Assembly: GCA_030248215.1 (NCBI GenBank)
Contig: JASANG010002299.1
Location: 124,001 to 188,000 of the forward strand
Direction: 5' to 3'
Source of the DNA: Enoplolaimus lenunculus
Taxonomy: Eukaryota > Nematoda > Enoplea > Enoplida > Thoracostomopsidae
Length of the DNA: 64,000 nt
A model generated the notes under the pieces. That model ran no database searches. It saw only the letters and a program-made list of their open reading frames with translations, and was not told where the DNA came from. The position numbers and the translations under genes were made by a program. Numbering within the stretch: the first letter of the stretch is position 1; every line of letters begins with the position of its first letter. Shown here in pieces: positions 37,274 to 58,822 of the stretch.

Positions 37274-37817
37274 TGGATTCGGAAATTTATAACGGGGAAG
37301 TGGGATGGTAAAAGTTATGAAACGCAAATTTTACGGTATGCAATATATGTGCCAAAAAGGTAGAAAGGAACCTTACAATTTTATCATAACAATGTTTTCT
37401 GACGGGGGTGCGTACGCCAGACTTTTGGATCCGATAGTGATTTAGGGCAAATGCGACGTGTAAAGAACCAGTTTGTTACAAAATTTAGTAAATTTCAGTA
37501 AAAAATTAATTCTTGTTTCTTTACACGAGATATACAGAAAGATGTATAGATATGTATATAAATTCAGGCAAATAACCATTTTTAACACTCAATATAGAAG
37601 TGTCACCGGTAAGGTCATGGTATATAATGTTCGACTCAATTTTATTCAAATTTCTTGTCTACAAACTACGCTTTAAAGCACCGTTTACCACATGTCATTC
37701 GGGTCCATGTGGAACTTCCGAGCAGTGATGATTTATATTTGATTCAGTGAGGATGCAATTTTTCGGACTCCAATTTCCAGCCAGTATTCGTCGTTAGTTT
37801 GAAAATTTTTCACATAT

Positions 37818-38038
37818 CACTGCAAAAATGGTGAGTCAAATTGACGCTCTCCGAAGTAGGTTTCTCGGAACTACACAATATAAGTCAAATTCGACTTCGC
37901 CAGAGTCAAATTCGATTCACTGAGCGACTCGGGTGGGTTGGATTTGACTCTGGCGGAGTCGGATTTGACTCAGTTTGTGTAGTCCAGAAAAGTCTATTTC
38001 AGAGATAGTCAATTAGACTCACCATTTTTTCTGCGGTG
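37818..38038. mobile_element. Fold-back MITE, GAGTCAAATTGACTC family
   Basis: Same arms as 37050-37273 with more substitutions; ends CACTGCAAAAATGG and CCATTTTTTCTGCGGTG. Only 545 bp from the previous copy. Confidence 0.8.
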
Positions 38039-38613
38039 TATAAAAACCAATACACAAAAGCGTAAAGTTTTATGGTTAACCAGGGTGTAAAACGGACAAC
38101 GAAAATAACGAAAAGAAACACCTGGCAAATGAAAATACCAAACCTGTATTGCAATTGCATCCTAAAACTGCAACGCATTCCCGGTTCAAAAAGTAACTTT
38201 AACCGTTGACTGAATTCAATTTAAATTTAAAAAATGGATCCGAAAAAAACATAATTCTTAAATTAGCTTACAGAACGGCAATGTTTTCACTAGTTTAAGC
38301 GATAGAATCTTTTTGTCATCTAAAAGCTGTTATTAGGGAAAACGTTTTAAAAGCTAAATCTACACTTAAAATGCGTTACAGTGACAATATTTTTTGTTGT
38401 TTATCCCATTTTAATGACGGGGCTAAAATAAAGTTCCATTAGCGTTGCCAATTTAATAGACAGCGGATTTGACTCTGTCGGGGTTGGAGGTGAATTACAA
38501 GGAAGTACAATGTCCACAACCCGAGCACACACTTGTATAGAAATGTTTCCGAATAAAATTTGTGCAATAGACCTTTTGATAGGATAATATAAAATTTGGG
38601 TTATTTTAGTTTC

Positions 38614-38864
38614 ACAGTAAATTTCAGTGAGTTGATTTTAACTCAGAATGAGTTCAATTCATTCAGAGTCTAAGCTCTGAATTAGTCTTTTGAGAACTCC
38701 AGAAACCTGAAGCGAATGAAATCATTCTGAGTTAACTAATCAACTCACCCGGTATTAGCCACCTTAAGAATGAGTTAATGTTTTACTGCTATTTAATTCA
38801 AGAATAACCCGAAACGCCCAATTCTCTCTCTGAGTTGATTAATCAAATCATTGGAATTACAGTG
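38614..38864. mobile_element. Fold-back MITE, GAGTTGATT family
   Basis: Arms of the form CACAGTAAATTTCAGTGAGT and complement, with ACTCAGAATGAGTT repeats in the centre. Other copies: 35830-36016, 40437-40683, 46002-46248, 53111-53364. Confidence 0.78.
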
Positions 38865-39839
38865 TCGACTGGCTAACAGTTTTCACCATTGAGAATCACG
38901 GTCGAAGCAGCTGAGATGTTGAAGAGCGAAGCAACGAAGAAAGTCAAACGCAATTTTCGAATTCAGTACTAAAAGTTGTACTTTTCTAAAAACGAGGTTG
39001 TCACCCCATACTGTTCCGCTCGCGCTGCGCTCTTCTGATGCGCGTTGAACAAACCAAAACAATAAAGTTGCGGGTTTCGCTGTGAACTTCAGTTTTAAAG
39101 CCGGAGCAGACAGGGGCAACGGGATCTCTCCAAGGTGTGGGCATCCTTACTCAAAGGCAAATATTAAGTCATCAAACAGCATCTATCAGGTAAATGTTGG
39201 TATCTTCACATTTTCCAAGCAAGCGGTAAAGCCCACGGCGCCCTACAAATGTCTTATTTTTTAGTGTTCTTTAGTATTTCGGTTCGAGAAAATAAAGTGT
39301 TGCCGTGCGAATAGAGCGAGCGAAAAAAATCTGTTCAGAATTACAGTCTTGGTTGTTAATATTTAAGGCCTGTGAAGTGTCAACTGTCTGACGAAGGATC
39401 GCGGGGTGGCTAATCGGATCCCACTTATCTTTTGTGTGAATTAAAAATGTATTCGCTCTTTCAATGAAGAAAACTATTAACTTTCACACGGTTAAGTGTA
39501 GACGTTTAGCGTCATTCCTTTTCGTTTTACAATTTACGCCTAAGCCTTCACTGTAGTCTGAGCTAAACTTAGGCTTAGACGAATAATAAACAATAGTGTG
39601 GGGGGAAGATATTTGCGTTCACTCCAATTTACGGGGGGAACTAAAGAAGTAAACCTTTGCCAGCCGTAGCGCAGGGTGTTCATCTCTGCGCGGTTAAGAT
39701 TTTACTGCGTTCTACAGAACTCGAGACAATATTTGATGTATCCGGTGCAATAAGTAGTGTTTCAGTTTCATATATTCTTTTTGATGTTGACCTCCATCAA
39801 ACACTATACATTTAATTTTCAAATATATCAAGAAACAAA

Positions 39840-39965
39840 TATATAATATAAATGTATATATAAATATATAAATATATATACATATATATGGATATATGTA
39901 TATATGGATATATATGGATTTATATATACATATATATATATGTATATGTATATATATGTATATAA
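39840..39965. repeat. TATATGGATATATG microsatellite-like tract
   Basis: Interrupted TA-rich simple repeat with ATATGG and ACATATAT variants. A similar shorter tract is at 7955-8010. Confidence 0.85.
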
Positions 39966-40436
39966 TGGTGAGTCTTCGTGAATAACTTGCACGAGACGAC
40001 TCAGCAATTATTGTTTTATTGTTTACATTACACAATTACATTGTTTTTTAGCTTTTGTTTGCGCAATATTTCTGTCCTTTTTTCAATCGTTTTCAAGGAG
40101 CAGAAATACCTTATGAAATTTCGTGTTAAAACTGTCATCATGGCTGCATGTATGCAAACAACGCAGTTAACGTGAAGTAAAAATTGAGTTTAACCATACG
40201 TTGAATGACTCCAATCTCAATTGGACAATATTTCAGTCTATCATTCTAGAAGTGAACTTGCGTAATTGTAGATTTAAATTTAGTCGACAAATTCTGTATA
40301 CAGGATTGAAGCATTAATGTTTAATCCGATATGCAAAAATCAACGCTAAATTAATATTCTAAAAAATGGGTTCATGTACAGTTTGGGCTGGATATTTAAA
40401 TCCATTTGGGTCGTACTCTGATTTTTATTGTGCCGA

Positions 40437-40683
40437 AGGTAAATTGCAATGAGTTAATTAATCAATTTAGCTAGTGGGTTGGTTATTTTTGAATTAATAT
40501 CAGTAAACGACACTCACAATTGAGTTGATTCTCACTCTGAGTTGAGTTGACTCTCGGTGATTTGATTGATTAGCTCAGAATGAATTGAATCAACTGGACG
40601 TTCTGAGTTCTGATAGCCGTAACTCAGACTGACTGATTCAGCTCATTCTGAATTAAAATCAACTCACTGAAATTTTTACAGTG
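40437..40683. mobile_element. Fold-back MITE, GAGTTGATT family
   Basis: Inverted arms ending AATTTTTACAGTG at right, with dense GAGTTGA and ACTCAGA repeats throughout. Confidence 0.75.
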
Positions 40684-41551
40684 TTTTACGTGTTCCATAA
40701 GGCAATTAAAGATGTTCTCAACGGTTCAGTGCATACAAAAACAAGTATATACAGAAATATTGCATCTCGTGAAAAGTAAAGCATTCGAAAGTATCTTTTA
40801 GATCCATTTAGTAATAAAAATCGTGGCACGAATTGAAACACTGCATTGCCAGGAAAACTATGCCCCCGCCATTGAAGAGTCAATCAAATCACGTTAAAAT
40901 GGGCACGGATGTCATAGGAATAGAGATCCCCATGGGGATCCCTATGGAGTGAAGGGTGGAGTGGGGGTGGGATCAGTTAAAAATTTGCGGGGATCCCTAC
41001 CCCGCCACGGGGTTAATATTTTAACATACATACTATAGAACAGACAGTGTTATATACATACAGTTACTCATTAATTTAAAATTAATCGGACCATTTTTAA
41101 CTGGCCAAACGACAATTTTAAATCTGGTTATAGTTTCAATATTTCTAAAAAAACGGATTCCACCAATAGGCTTCAAGTCAATTCCATCAATAGATAACAT
41201 TGCGTAAAACTTTACTTGATACCGAATCACCCCAAACACCGCGTGCCACACGACATTTTGCATTCAGTACTCGATAGCATTTGATTTACTAAATATTGTT
41301 TCTGTGTTTGACCCAGTTTTTTTAAATAAGTTCATGTACGCAATCTAAATACGCAATTCTATAACTAATATAATACTCTTTTTGAGGTAGGAAGTATTTG
41401 CTGCTTTATCTGTGAGTGACCTAGTAAACTTAATAGGTAATATAGGCTTGAAGCATTGTTCACCGCTTTTCAATCGAGAGCTGTGGTAGTTTCAGATTAG
41501 CTTAACATACATACATATATAATATATAAATATATATAACTAAATATATAT

Positions 41552-41751
41552 ACTGCAAAAAATGGTGAGTCAAATTGACTCTCTCCGAAATAGGCTTTTC
41601 CTGACTACACAAACCGAGTCAAAGTTTGACTCCGACTGAGTCAAATTCGACTCAATTTGACTCTGGCCGAGTCGAATTTTGACTCAGTTTTGTGTAGTCA
41701 GGAAAAGCCTATTTCGAAGATAGTCAATTTGACTCACCATTTTTTGCAGTG
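41552..41751. mobile_element. Fold-back MITE, GAGTCAAATTGACTC family
   Basis: ACTGCAAAAAATGGTGAGTC arm and its complement enclose GAGTCAAA repeats. Inserted in an ATATATAA-rich tract, which continues on both sides. Confidence 0.82.
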
Positions 41752-41895
41752 ATATGTTTATATATATATTTAAATAACTAAATATATGTACATATACATA
41801 AATATATATAAATATATATCATGATTTGTTTCGTTGTGGATACGATTTCTTATAAATTCATAATAATATTTTATAGCGTTTCACAATGAGTTTGA

Positions 41896-41939
41896 AAAAA
41901 GTTTTCAAAGGTTTCGACCTTGGACACAAACTGTTTGAG
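41896..41939 (+). other. Possible first exon (MSLKKVFKGF...), no downstream exons found
   Basis: Near 41886 an ATG opens MSLKKVFKGFDLGHKLFE and runs to a GTATGT donor-like site; a TTTTATAG lies just upstream and could be a cis or trans splice acceptor. I could not find continuing exons before 44546. Small, unsupported by any family match, and possibly chance. Confidence 0.15.
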
Positions 41940-42137
41940 TATGTAATATTAATAGTTTCACTTCAGTAATAACATTAATCGTTGTGCAATAAAAACGCAA
42001 AATTCGAATCATTTTTTATTTTTCTGAATTAAATTGTTTTCAAGACTTTATTTTTTGTGCTAGTTTGTATTAATATAGGCGAAATGTTGTATTTGGTTTT
42101 GTTTACTGTCTAGCTGTTACGTGACACTATTAATAGC

Positions 42138-42392
42138 CACCGAAAACACTATAAGGTACGGTTAGCACGTCTCAAATTTCAAAATTGACATGAGTTAACC
42201 CTACCCTAACACAAAAATTTCGTTAACACTACCCTAACACGTGTCATGACCCTATTTTTATACGTGTCACAGAGCATTTGGAAACACGAGTAGGGTAGAG
42301 TTAACGCACTTTTTTGCGTTATGGTAGGGTGGTTAGCGCATGATAGTTTTGAAAATTGACCGAGTTAACGCTACCTTATAATGTTTTCGGTG
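42138..42392. mobile_element. Inverted-repeat MITE, CACCGAAAACA ends
   Basis: CACCGAAAACACTATAAGGT at left, complement ACCTTATAATGTTTTCGGTG at right; internal GTTAACNCTACCCTAAC repeats. About 255 bp, no ORF. Target duplication not resolved. Confidence 0.75.
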
Positions 42393-42690
42393 ACAAAATG
42401 AAATTTTTTATCGTGAACGATGCATAATAACAGCAAACAAGCTAACTGTGTTTTGAATTTCATAATAAGTTTATGAAGCGGTGTATATAGTGAATCTTCA
42501 AATGTTTGGAATGTATATTTGTAAATGCTCTGGAAAGGCATCTGCTAAGTTTAGTTGGCATTGCTCAATGACCACGTGTTACAAAGTCAGGCTCCGAACG
42601 ATAAAAATATCAGATAGCGTCCTGAACGAAATATATGACCAGTGTTATTTGGCAATCATACTTTTATTTTGCGCAAAGCTCAAAAATTTA

Positions 42691-42885
42691 GGCCAATGTA
42701 AAAGAACAGGGACGGAACAGTGTTATAAGCATTTTCCTAAGCCTGAGCCTAAGGGAAAGAATGAGTTTAGTCCTAAGCCTAAGCCTAAAGCCTAAGCCTT
42801 AGCCAAGCAAAAAATTAGTCAACGCTTAAGCTTACTATATTCTAGTCCAACAGAAAAACGTTCCGCCCCTGATCTTTACATGGGT
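42691..42885. mobile_element. TTAGGC-bearing MITE, type B
   Basis: Ends GGCCAATGTAAAAGAACAGG / CCCCTGATCTTTACATGGGT with CCTAAG units between; exact 8-bp duplication AAAATTTA. A 104-codon ORF that runs into it is not a gene. Confidence 0.83.
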
Positions 42886-43073
42886 CAAAATTTATAAAAT
42901 TTTTGCTATTGAAACCGCTCAAATCGTGTCTGCATTATTCAAATTTTAAAACAAGTACCTAAACAAGCCATATATATAATGGTATATGTTGTCTTAACCT
43001 AAAAAACGTGGGGTCCGCGTATTAAGAACCACTTTTTCAAAAGAGAGTCAGCCTTACCGCATCCGGCCCCTGC

Positions 43074-43242
43074 GCTGCAAAAAATGGTGAGTCAAATTGA
43101 CTCTCTCCGAAATAGGCTTTTCTTGACTACACAAACTGAGTCAAAAACTCCGCCAGAGTCAAATTGAGTCGAATTTGACTCAGTTTGTATAGTCAGTAAA
43201 TGCCTATTTCGGAGAGAGTCAATTCGACTCATTTTTGCAGTG
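43074..43242. mobile_element. Fold-back MITE, GAGTCAAATTGACTC family, shorter
   Basis: Both arms present with a contracted centre. Another partial copy, only one arm, lies at about 52990-53069 in ZP intron 12. Confidence 0.8.
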
Positions 43243-43764
43243 TGAAATCTCTCTTTATAACTGCATCTTGTTTAATTTTGTAACAAATTTAGGGGAACGT
43301 ATTAACGTTCCTTTGCCTTGTCCGAGTCACTATAACACGACAAATTTTCGGGTTGACAAATTTTATGTTTAAAATGTGTAAAAATTCCAAAAAAAACAAA
43401 TTTTTTGAACCAAACTATTTTAATAAAAATATTCCTAAAAGTTTATCGTATTGATTAAGGTTGTCAGCGGCGTCGAAACTTTGGTTGTTTTGCTAGCAAG
43501 ACTTTATTTTATTGCCAGAAGCTTTAGTAATTTTTGCATTAACAATTTTCGTACATTGAAATACAGTGTTTTACACCATTTTTGATCCGTTTTCGATGCA
43601 AATAAACTTTGTTTGGCTGCAGGCAAATAAATTAATTTTTCGCCAACTTGGCTCGAAATATAATATTTCCAAATCACAATTTTTATAATTTATTTTTATA
43701 ATTACGAAAATATCCGTTAATATACGGTTGTACATATATATGCAAACGAGTCGGAAAAATGTTT

Positions 43765-43978
43765 GGCCAATGTTTACTGTAACGGGGCGTAACAGTTGAT
43801 TAAGCGTATTCCTAAGCCTAAACCTAAGCCTAAGCGTTGCAAGAATGTGTTCCTAAGCCTAAGCTTAAGCCTAAGCCTAAGTGTAAGCCTAAGTCTAAGC
43901 AGAAAAATGTAATCTAGACTCTAAAATTACTCTTTTATAGATCCACCAGTAATCTGGACGCCCCTTAAAATATAGGCC
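43765..43978. mobile_element. TTAGGC-bearing MITE, type A
   Basis: Same structure as 13075-13270 with the longest CCTAAG blocks seen here, on the plus strand. Flanked by exact 8-bp duplication AAATGTTT. It is followed directly by the 98-bp minisatellite upstream of the ZP gene. Confidence 0.85.
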
Positions 43979-44003
43979 AAATGTTTTTTGAGACGGGTAA
44001 TTA

Positions 44004-44491
44004 GTCTGAAAAGTTTCAAACCTAAACTTACGCTAAAGCTCATTTTTTAAGAAATTATTAATTAAAATAATAATTTTATTAAACTTTAATAAAAAATATG
44101 GTTCTGAAAAGTTTCAAACCTAAACTTACGCTAAAGCTCATTTTTTAAGAAATTAATAATTAAAATAATAATTTTATTAAACTTTAATAAAAAATATGGT
44201 TCTGAAAAGTTTCAAACCTAAACTTACGCTAAAGCTCATTTTTGTAGAGATTATTATTTAGATTATTAATTTTATTAAACTTTAAAAAAATATGGTTCTG
44301 AAAAGTTTCAAACCTAAACTTACGCTAAAGCTCATTTTTTAAGAAATTATTAATTAAAATAATAATTTTATTAAACTTTAATAAAAAATATGGTTCTGAA
44401 AAGTTTCAAACCTAAACTTACGCTAAAGCTCATTTTTTAAGAAATTATTAATTAAAATAATAATTTTATTAAACTTTAATAAAAAATATGG
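44004..44491. repeat. 98-bp minisatellite, five copies, upstream of ZP gene
   Basis: Units start with TCTGAAAAGTTTCAAACCTA at about 44005, 44103, 44201, 44297 and 44395; the third is most diverged. The array ends 55 bp before the ZP start codon, so it occupies the likely promoter or 5' UTR. Confidence 0.93.
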
Positions 44492-44545
44492 TTTGAATAT
44501 TAATTACAAACCGATGGAATAGAACTAACAGTAATCGTGTTGACA

Positions 44546-53849
<9,304 letters not shown>

Positions 53850-54229
53850 AATGCTTTCTTACATATAGCATATATATATTTGTCCCACGACTCGGCGCAC
53901 TTGATGCACGGTTAACTGCGCCTCAAACGTGCCGAGCAGTTATACCGCACGGCATGGCTGTTAACCAATGAAAACAACAAACAAATTTAATGTAAGTCCC
54001 ACGTTACCATTGGTTTGAATTGCACAAAAAATGTCCAGGCGTTTGTTATAAGCGCTATTGTGTTCATTAAACGTTAGCTTGATAAGTTATGCCGTCCGCG
54101 GTAGCATGTATAGTTGCTGCTGGACGGCATAGGATACCCAAGAAACTAATTCCGGACACCTAAATGAAAGACATTCGGACGCAAATATAAGATATTTGAC
54201 ATATTCTAAGCAACAGAAACCTTCAGTAG

Positions 54230-54835
54230 TGCGTGTCTTTTCCACAGTGTTTTAGACGGGAAAATTCAAATTTTGGCGGGAAAATTAACTTTTGTCTAGA
54301 AGATTAAGATTTTGGTGGGGAAATTCAAATTTTGGCGGGAAACTCAAATTTTGGTGGTAAATTTTAGATTTAGAGCAACTCATATTTTTGCTAGAAAATT
54401 CAAATTTTAGCGGGAAATTAAAATCTGGAGAGAAATTCAAATTTTTGCGGGTAATTCAAATTTTGGCAGTAAAATGAAATTTTGTCGGGAAGACTAATTT
54501 TTTGTGGGAAACTCAAATTTTGGCGGTCAATTTAAGATTTAGCAGCAACGCATATTTTTGCTAGAAAATTCAAATTTTAGCGAGAAATTCAAATTTTGGC
54601 GGCTAAATTAATTTTTGGTACGAAATTCAAATTTTGGTGGATAATTCAAATTTTGGCGGCAAAATTTCAAATTATGGCGAGAACATGCAAATTTTGGCGG
54701 GAAATTCAAATTTTGGCGGGAAAATTAATTTTTGGTAGGAAATTCAAATTTTGGTGGAAAATTCAAATTTTGGCGGCAAAATTTAAATTTTGGAACGAAA
54801 ATTCAAATTTTGGCGGGAAATTTTTTAATATAGTT
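54230..54835. repeat. Degenerate tandem array, GGCGGGAAATTCAAATTTT
   Basis: Many imperfect copies of an ~18-bp unit, the complement of the array at 24120-24430. Preceded by GTGCGTGTCTTTTCCACAGT, which also precedes the short copy at 63727-63810. Long chance ORFs here reflect the repeat. Confidence 0.85.
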
Positions 54836-55069
54836 CTTACTTTTGGTATGAGCACTTCTTTTAAAACAAAAACTATATGTGGACCAGGGTTGTTTTTTCC
54901 GGAAAAATTTATGACCGGAAAAAATGAATTTATTCCATTTTTATCTTGGAAAAAAATGGAAAGAAATGGAAAAAATTATTCTTTGTCTGAGTGATCGGTT
55001 AGCCCACCCTTAGCCGTCGTTTGCCCAAAAATGCTTGCGTTTTGAAAGTTTTTGCATATTTAAGCTGTT

Positions 55070-55400
55070 GATGACATCCTCTGATCATTCCATGCCTAAA
55101 TCTGAATTTTCAAAAAATTCGATTTTTAAGGCCATTAGTTCAGTCTCCTGGGACCCAAACAATTTTTTCCATAGGTTGGACAAATTATATATATCAGTGA
55201 CTCGTTAGGCAGACGTCTAATAGGGAAACATTGAACAATATTCATCTTAGCTCCGCAACCTGATCAAATGGCACATAATTTGTATAATTTTTCGACAAAA
55301 ACATTTTGAGTCCAGTGGAGGAATTTGGGACCATAAATTCGAATTTTTTAAAGATTTAAGTTTTGGCATGGAATAATCGGAAGAGGTCATCAGAACATCA
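55070..55400. repeat. Palindromic element, CATTCCATGCC arms
   Basis: GATGACATCCTCTGATCATT at left and AATAATCGGAAGAGGTCATC at right form inverted arms with AAATTCGAATTTT-type sequence inside. A single arm recurs at about 63210-63320. Confidence 0.65.
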
Positions 55401-57195
55401 CAACCTCATGAATGAAGCGAGCTACACAAGTCACACTTGTTTTTAAAGTATATATTAAATCCCAAGATACTTTTGGGTTTTTTCTGACATCAAAACTTCT
55501 CAATTGCTGCAACCTCGCGCGCAAAGCGATGTTGAAGCTAGACGTATATTTTCTTGTGTTAAATCATACGGTAAAAGCAAGCTTTCAATTTTGAGCACCC
55601 TAAGGTAGGCCCCACTGTCGACGAAACTTGGTGAGTGAACCGAACAAGTTGCATATCTAGTTTTACATTGAATCTGCATCAAAATTTCAACTCTGAAATC
55701 CATTTATATATTCATACGCTGCAATTTTCGCTGGTGGAAATTGCACACGGCCACTTTTAATGTGTTGCATGAAAATTATAGTTACATGTCATCTAAAAAC
55801 GCTACTTTATATCACATTTAGTTGCAAATTATATTTAAGAATTGTTTAATATTTTCCATTTTTTCTATTTTTTCCAACCCAGCTGCACCCTGTATAACGT
55901 TAACCCTGCATTACTTTTGGTATAAGGATATTTTTTATACCAAAAACTATATGTGGACTTTTCGTGGAGTTAAAACTGCGTCCGCTCAGAGTTACTGCGA
56001 TACTCCATTGTGTCCACAGGCAAAAGAAACAGGGCAGACAATTCGTGTGCAACCCATGCCAACGGTAACGTGGGACTGACTTTAGCACGATTGATTGTAA
56101 AAGTAAAAAATTCCTCTTATCATAGCTCGGTTCGCGAAATAATAGACCTCCTTTATAGAGAACTCGAAACCTTGGTTTGAGGCATGGAGCCGGACTTTGG
56201 TTTTTTACACCAAATAAAACCTCGCGATCGCAATAAGTGAAAAACCAGACGCCATTTTAGTACTTACTGAAACCTAAAAATTTGCAACCCATACCAGAAA
56301 TGATTCGTTTCGTTACTAAATTGTGCGTTTTAGGAGTATTGATTTATACAAACGTATTGGATGTTTTATTTGGGGGGCATCAAGACGCAGTTCGATCCAA
56401 GCAAGACTGTGCCCACTACGCCCGCTGACATGTGCGTCGGCATGGTTTTGCGTCAATCGCCTTATAATGCGCGCGCTAATGTAAAAATTGTTCTAACCAC
56501 CCCATAAGAATTTGTGTACAAATCGAATCTGCAACTAGCGTGATAGGTACAATTTTATACGTACTTAGACACTATTAATTGTCTCGACACTGTCTGGAGG
56601 GAGTCGGGACAAAAGTAAACATTAAGAAAAACAAATAAATGTACATATGTGTTTGTGTTGGTGTTATATATGCTTGCGATGCTATAAGAACACAGTGCAA
56701 TATGTCTTTAAGTCCTCGTTTGGGACTATGCGGATTTTATAGTGGTCTCGTGATAGTGTGTTAAAACGACGTACCAAGATATTTTTTTGCAGTAGCGCTA
56801 ACAGTATGACGTGGATGGTACATTAAAATTTGTATATTTCATGAGCAATTTTACTTAACCAATTTATCGTTTCTGAAAACACACTTAGATTAAGTAAATA
56901 GTCAAGGCACTCACCAAATTTAACGAGTTGCAGAGAAACAATCTTACAGTCCTGGCATACCATCAGTGCTTCAAGTGAGATTGTAAGCATGCAGAACGTT
57001 CTTAGTGTAAACCAGATTGATAGATTCGTTTATATGGCACTGGTCCATAATTTGAAATTCTTTGTTACCATCCAAAAAGTCAAGTGTTTGCTTTAGTCAA
57101 CGACTTATTAAATAAGTAGATAAGCCAAACTTAAGTAAATACTTAACTTCTCACGTGAATATTTTGTATTTCAACTGAAATCTAATCTAAAGTCA

Positions 57196-57310
57196 GCATT
57201 CGAATTGCAGCCTCGCGGATGGAAGGCGTTTATCATCAGCCCTCAGCTATAGAAGCTTGACGCTCGAGCCAGAGGGAATGTAACGTCTTGTTGAGATTTT
57301 GTACTGTGCA
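57196..57310 (-). repeat. tRNA-derived SINE-like repeat, family 2, degraded
   Basis: Shares GAAGCTTGACGCTCGAGCC and AACGTCTTGTTGAGATTTTG with 51127-51245; promoter boxes decayed. Confidence 0.6.
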
Positions 57311-57639
57311 TACACGTTGTAATCAATAGTAATATATACAGAGTACATTATGTAGTATTTCAGTTGCACACATAGCGTTGAGTTGCTTATAATGAACTGT
57401 ATGTGAGAAAGGTGTGCCGAAGGCAGCGGCGTACGGTGAATTTTGAATTCCATGGGTCGCATCCAGGTTCAAGCCTAAGATTCTTCGCTCGTCGACAGGG
57501 ACACGTGAAATGAGACTAAAGCTAGACACTATTACCTTTTCTTGTACTAAACTTCAGTTTGAAGTCAGTCTGAACGTCTTATGTGGGAAGTATTTCTAGG
57601 CACCAGGAGTGAAATGGAATGATTGTGAAGCTATCAAAA

Positions 57640-58822
57640 ATTATTTCTGTACTACTCAACACAAAGTTAAGCTTGCCGCTACTCCGGTTAGTGTATATGA
57701 TTCTCACATTCCCTTTGAACAGCGCCGCGGGCAAATGTTTTCTAAACCGCAGACATATGCATAGTTATGGATCATCCACGTAATAATGCGCGCATAGTTG
57801 TAAAAAATTGTCCACCCACCGCCGTAGGACCAGTGTCAAAAAACGATGCTATAACGACGGCCTGATGACAACACACACCCTGTTCTTAGAGACCTGGTTT
57901 TGTCCTGACAGTGTTTCAAGATAGTAGGGACAAAACAGAATCCCTCGGAAGGAACTACTGACAAAACGCAGATTCTGGCTACGACGTCGTTTCTACGAAA
58001 TAAATTTTAATTTTTAGTGCTTAGCTTCTGCTAAAACCAATGTACAACAATAGTCCCTTCGAACAGTGTCTCGTTAAAGAGTAAGAACATTATGCACTGT
58101 GTTCTGGGAGTGTAGCGACACTGGAGACCCTGTAAAGCAGGATGTCTGCGTTGTCTTTGGACCCTGGACCCTGCAAAGAGACTTGTTCTAAATATAACAT
58201 CCTTCTTACAGAGTTCCTGAAAATGACATAGGTCTTTACCCAGACCTGGACAATTTTTACACTAAGACACACTATTACGTGGATGACTCATTATTTATTA
58301 GGTAAAGTTTTTACTGATTTTGAAAGCTAGTAACCTGGGGAGGTATTTTCGTCCTTATCGTTCCATGTCAAAAGGTCAAGCAAATACCCTGCTAATGCGA
58401 GGTTTACATAAAAACAGATGCAGTGTGGGCTACAAATGGCCCAATCAAAATATTGGGTAACAGTTTGTCTGATTATTGACCCTATATCATATTACAAAAA
58501 CCTCACTTGTCTGGTAATATATGTTTATGATCATACCTTTATATATCAATTATATGACATTCCCGTTGTTTCCTGTCAAAATTTTGTACCATTTCAATAC
58601 AAAGTTAAGCTTACCGCTACTCCAGGTAGTGTATATGATCCTCACATTGCCCTTTGAACAGCACCGCAGGCAAAATGTTTTTTTAAATTACAGACACATG
58701 TATAGCAATTTCTTAGGTAAAGTTAATACTGATTATGAAAGCTGGTAATCTACGGAGGTATTTTAGCCCTAATCGTTCCATATCAAAAGGTCAAGCAAAC
58801 ACCCTGCTAATGCGAGGTAGTA
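57640..58822. repeat. Direct duplication with an insertion in one copy
   Basis: Block A (57640-57765) and block B (58294-58411) recur side by side at 58583-58710 and 58711-58822. The first copy is split by 57771-58287. Confidence 0.7.
57771..58287. mobile_element. TIR insertion, ATCATCCACGTAATA ends
   Basis: ATCATCCACGTAATA at left, TATTACGTGGATGA at right, with inner GTAAAAAATTGTCCA similarity on both arms. Absent from the second copy of the duplicated block, which acts as an empty site. A related end lies near 56470. Confidence 0.65.

Larger units (their letters stand above)
36916..44545. other. Intergenic, dense fold-back MITEs
   Basis: Holds GAGTC fold-backs (37050-37273, 37818-38038, 41552-41751, 43074-43242), GAGTT fold-backs (38614-38864, 40437-40683), an ATATGG microsatellite (39840-39965), a CACCGAAAACA inverted-repeat element (42138-42392), TTAGGC elements (42691-42885, 43765-43978) and the 98-bp minisatellite (44004-44491). 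A palindromic GATCCCCATGGGGATC lies at about 40925-40945. ORFs near 38883-39264 overlap on both strands and remain unexplained. Confidence 0.6.

Noticed and set aside
38883-39264. Overlapping ORFs on both strands with a GTAAAT donor at 39190
   Set aside because: No recognisable product, no partner exons, and neither strand can be preferred.
42481-42795. 104-codon ORF
   Set aside because: Its end is formed by the CCTAAG repeats of a TTAGGC element; no family or splice signals.
57600-57765. Exon-like frame PGVKWNDCEAIKNYFC continuing into VYDSHIPFEQRRGQMF
   Set aside because: It looked coding, but the region is a diverged duplicate block with a disrupted second copy, no joined exons were found, and part may be intron.
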